Shown here: positions 16,583 to 18,516 of the stretch, piece by piece
Layout of the letters: every line of letters starts with the position of its first letter
Position numbering within the stretch: the first letter of the stretch is position 1
Origin: CAYTLW01 sp964438735
GTDB lineage: Bacteria; Myxococcota_A; UBA9042
Reading direction: 5' to 3'
NCBI GenBank assembly: GCA_964438735.1
Contig: CAYTLW010000141.1
Coordinates: 1 to 18,516, forward strand
Length of the DNA stretch: 18,516 nt
Notes under the pieces: model-generated
Databases searched by the model: none
What the model was told of the DNA's origin: nothing
What the model saw: only the letters and a program-made list of their open reading frames with translations
Position numbers and translations under genes: made by a program

Positions 16583-17821
16583 ATGCCCGCCCGCTCCACC
16601 ACATTTGCCGTCGTCGCCCTACTGGTCGGCGTGGCTGTGCTCTCGTGCAGCGAGACGACCGTGCAACCGACTCCCTTGCTGCCCATGGCCTACGGCGATG
16701 GCGGCGCGACCGACGGCAACGCATCGCGAAATGATGGCCAGGCACGGGCAGCGGACGCGGGGCGTGGCATGACGGATGCCGGTCGCGCGCTCGCGGACAC
16801 CGCCAAGGTCGACGTCGCTCCTGTCGATACTGGAGCCCTCGACGTGGCCGCCGCCGATGTGGGGGCCGTGGACACTGGACCGGACGATGCGGGCGCCAAG
16901 GATACAGCAGTCGCCGACACCGGCGCTGGCCCCGCGGACGTGGCCGGGCCGAAGGACGCCGGCCAGACGCAGCCGGTGGATTCGGGCACCAAAGACGTCG
17001 CCGTGACGGCCAAAGGCCAGTTGCCCGCCGGGGTCAAGATCGGCTTCTGGGCCAACCTGGGCGACTCTGCAGCGGCCGGGTGCTGCACCGAATCGGGCGA
17101 TAAATTCCAGTACTTCAAGATGCTGCTGGCCAATGACGGATCCAAGTATCCCGCCTGGATCGGTCACGACCTCAATGCCCGCCACCCGGGAGTGAAGGCC
17201 GTCAACTGGGGCAAGTCGGGCGCCGACAGCGCCGATGTCATCAACAAGCAGCTGCCCAAGTTCGCCAGCACCTACAACGTACCCGTGCTGGTCACCCTCC
17301 ACATCGGCGGCAACGACTTCAATGACCACGACATGAAGCGCTTCATCGTCAACCCCAAGAAGGTCGAGGCCGACGGCGTGAAGCTGGGCAGCAACGTCGA
17401 CAAGATCGCCGCCTTCTTCGCCGACAAGCAGCGCTTTCCCAAGGGTGCGTGGTTGTTCGCGGCCAACATCTTCAGCCCCACCGACGACGCCTGCAGCTTC
17501 AAGGCCAAGCCGGGCTATAACGGCAAGTGGTGCCAGGCGCTGTCGACCATCGGTTGCTTGGCCGGCAGCTGGGTGAAGATTCTCGAGACCTACAACCAGG
17601 AGATCGCCAAAGCGCTCGACAAGCACAACCACGCCTTCCTGGTGAACAATCACGAGGCCTTTCTGGGCTATGGTCTGAATCATGACGACGCCAACAACCC
17701 CTTCTACAAGGGGAGCAAGATCAACTACTTCAATACGGACTGCGTGCACCCCAACGCCGCCGGTCACCACGCCATGCGCAAGACCTGGTACGAGGCCATG
17801 CACGGCAAGGGAGGCTCGTAG
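16583..17821 (+). CDS. SGNH/GDSL-family hydrolase, predicted lipoprotein
   Basis: The 412-residue protein begins with a lipoprotein signal peptide (residues 1-21, hydrophobic core FAVVALLVGVAVL; lipobox VLSC, Cys22). Residues about 38-145 are a low-complexity Asp/Ala/Gly linker of repeated D-[TVA]-G elements, common in deltaproteobacterial surface lipoproteins. The catalytic domain follows: block I ANLGDSAAAG (nucleophile Ser162), block II NWGKSG (Gly oxyanion region), block III IGGNDFND (Asn244), block V DCVHPNAAG (Asp386, His389). These are the four SGNH blocks, so an esterase, lipase or carbohydrate acetyl-esterase activity is expected; the substrate is unknown. Cys167, Cys168, Cys304, Cys317, Cys325 and Cys387 could form disulfides, in line with an exported protein. 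The only good start is ATG 16583, although no ribosome-binding site is evident. A second lipoprotein gene follows after 4 bp. Confidence 0.5.
   Translation: MPARSTTFAVVALLVGVAVLSCSETTVQPTPLLPMAYGDGGATDGNASRNDGQARAADAGRGMTDAGRALADTAKVDVAPVDTGALDVAAADVGAVDTGPDDAGAKDTAVADTGAGPADVAGPKDAGQTQPVDSGTKDVAVTAKGQLPAGVKIGFWANLGDSAAAGCCTESGDKFQYFKMLLANDGSKYPAWIGHDLNARHPGVKAVNWGKSGADSADVINKQLPKFASTYNVPVLVTLHIGGNDFNDHDMKRFIVNPKKVEADGVKLGSNVDKIAAFFADKQRFPKGAWLFAANIFSPTDDACSFKAKPGYNGKWCQALSTIGCLAGSWVKILETYNQEIAKALDKHNHAFLVNNHEAFLGYGLNHDDANNPFYKGSKINYFNTDCVHPNAAGHHAMRKTWYEAMHGKGGS
17807..17814 (+). promoter_or_regulatory. Ribosome-binding site of the YiiX-like lipoprotein gene
   Basis: AAGGGAGG lies inside the 3' end of the SGNH gene, 11 bases before ATG 17826. 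It fixes that start and supports co-translation of the two lipoproteins. Confidence 0.5.
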
Positions 17822-17825
17822 CCCC

Positions 17826-18503
17826 ATGACTCGCCTCCTGGCCGCGATCTGCGGAGCCCTGCTGCTGAGCGCCACCGCCTGCGCCGGCGGCGACGGACTG
17901 GTCCGCAAGACCGGGCCGCAGTACGAGGCCGAGACCCGCTCGTGGCTGGACGCGGTGCAGCTGCTCGGCGGGCACGGGTACTGGCTGGTGACGCGGGGCT
18001 ATCACCGCGGCGATGACGTGGTCGCCGTGGCCACCAACCAGACCTGGAGTCACGCATCCATCGTCGACCTGGAGAACCTGCAGGTCATCGAAGCCATCGG
18101 CAGCGGCGTCATCAAGACACCGCTGTTCAAGTTCCTGCGCGAGGCCCATCGGTTGCGCATCATCCGTCCCGCAGGATGGAGCCCGGCCAAGGGACGCGAT
18201 GCGGTGAAGAAGGCGCGCAGCAAGCTCGGCTCGGGCTACGACTTCCTGGGCATCGTAGGCGCGCCCTCGGACAAGCGCTTCTACTGTTCGGAGCTGGCCG
18301 CGTGGTCCATGGGTGTCCGCGTTGACGAGAAGGGGGCCGGGAAGGTGTTGCACCCGGCAAACATGCACAAGATGGGCGAGCTCCTCTGGGAGACCGGCGC
18401 TCGCGACGGCAAGGCCGACGTGCCGGACAAGGCGCTCATCGCCCGGGCTGATCGATTGCGCACGCCGCCATCCGATGCTCCGGCGATATCCGCAGACCCC
18501 TAG
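17826..18503 (+). CDS. YiiX/YebB-like (permuted NlpC/P60) cysteine hydrolase, predicted lipoprotein
   Basis: This 225-residue protein has a short signal peptide (MTRLLAAICGALLLSATAC) with a loose lipobox ATAC (Cys19). The mature part follows the circularly permuted NlpC/P60 pattern, in which the catalytic His comes before the Cys: GDDVVAVATNQTWSHASIV (His76), VIEAIGSGV (Glu89), GYDFLGI, then FYCSELAAWS (Cys154, Glu156). Proteins of this group (YiiX, LRAT-like) are thiol hydrolases or acyltransferases acting on cell-wall peptides or acyl chains; which applies here is unknown. It starts 4 bp after the SGNH stop behind a strong ribosome-binding site, so both are very likely one operon placing two hydrolases in the envelope. 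The C-terminal 25 residues are polar and probably disordered. The lipobox is weaker than average, so simple secretion cannot be excluded. Confidence 0.5.
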   Translation: MTRLLAAICGALLLSATACAGGDGLVRKTGPQYEAETRSWLDAVQLLGGHGYWLVTRGYHRGDDVVAVATNQTWSHASIVDLENLQVIEAIGSGVIKTPLFKFLREAHRLRIIRPAGWSPAKGRDAVKKARSKLGSGYDFLGIVGAPSDKRFYCSELAAWSMGVRVDEKGAGKVLHPANMHKMGELLWETGARDGKADVPDKALIARADRLRTPPSDAPAISADP

Positions 18504-18516
18504 TCTCGACTTTAGC

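Overview
The window is GC-rich, repeat-dominated bacterial DNA with every recognised gene on the + strand. A giant secreted-looking Cys-rich/RCC1 repeat protein, Asp/Ala/Gly-rich lipoprotein linkers and NtrC-type regulators together suggest a deltaproteobacterial lineage (Myxococcota, Bradymonadota or a relative). This is inferred from gene style only, because there is no rRNA or other phylogenetic marker.

Bases 1-13793 are one uninterrupted reading frame whose start lies outside the window (at least 4596 residues here). It opens with at least 32 four-cysteine units (to 2660). Eight seven-bladed RCC1-type beta-propellers follow (56 blades), separated by seven cysteine-rich linkers of 100-101 residues, and the protein ends in a short degenerate cysteine tail. 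Three regularities stand out. The two kinds of cysteine unit in the N-terminal array form a countdown: 4,3,3,2,2,2,1,1,1,0 'long' units between successive 'short' units. The propeller+linker unit repeats at about 1.4 kb with blade identity kept in register. The two cysteines of each blade are either both present (54 blades) or both absent (2 blades).

The last bases of the giant gene overlap the start of a HAD-family phosphatase gene (13781 onward). Its frame is broken by a roughly 70-bp C/G-homopolymer insert containing runs of 18 G and 9 G. This is either a sequence error or a slippage-prone tract. A 231-bp gap follows.

Next come two response regulators 25 bp apart: a stand-alone receiver protein, then an NtrC-family sigma54 activator (receiver, AAA+, Fis-type HTH). 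No sensor kinase is present in the window.

The right end holds two lipoprotein genes 4 bp apart, very probably one operon. The first is an SGNH/GDSL hydrolase on a long Asp/Ala/Gly linker. The second is a YiiX-like (permuted NlpC/P60) cysteine hydrolase. The window points to a cell-envelope and surface locus with an adjacent two-component regulatory pair. A functional link between the giant protein, the regulators and the lipoproteins is only inferred from proximity.
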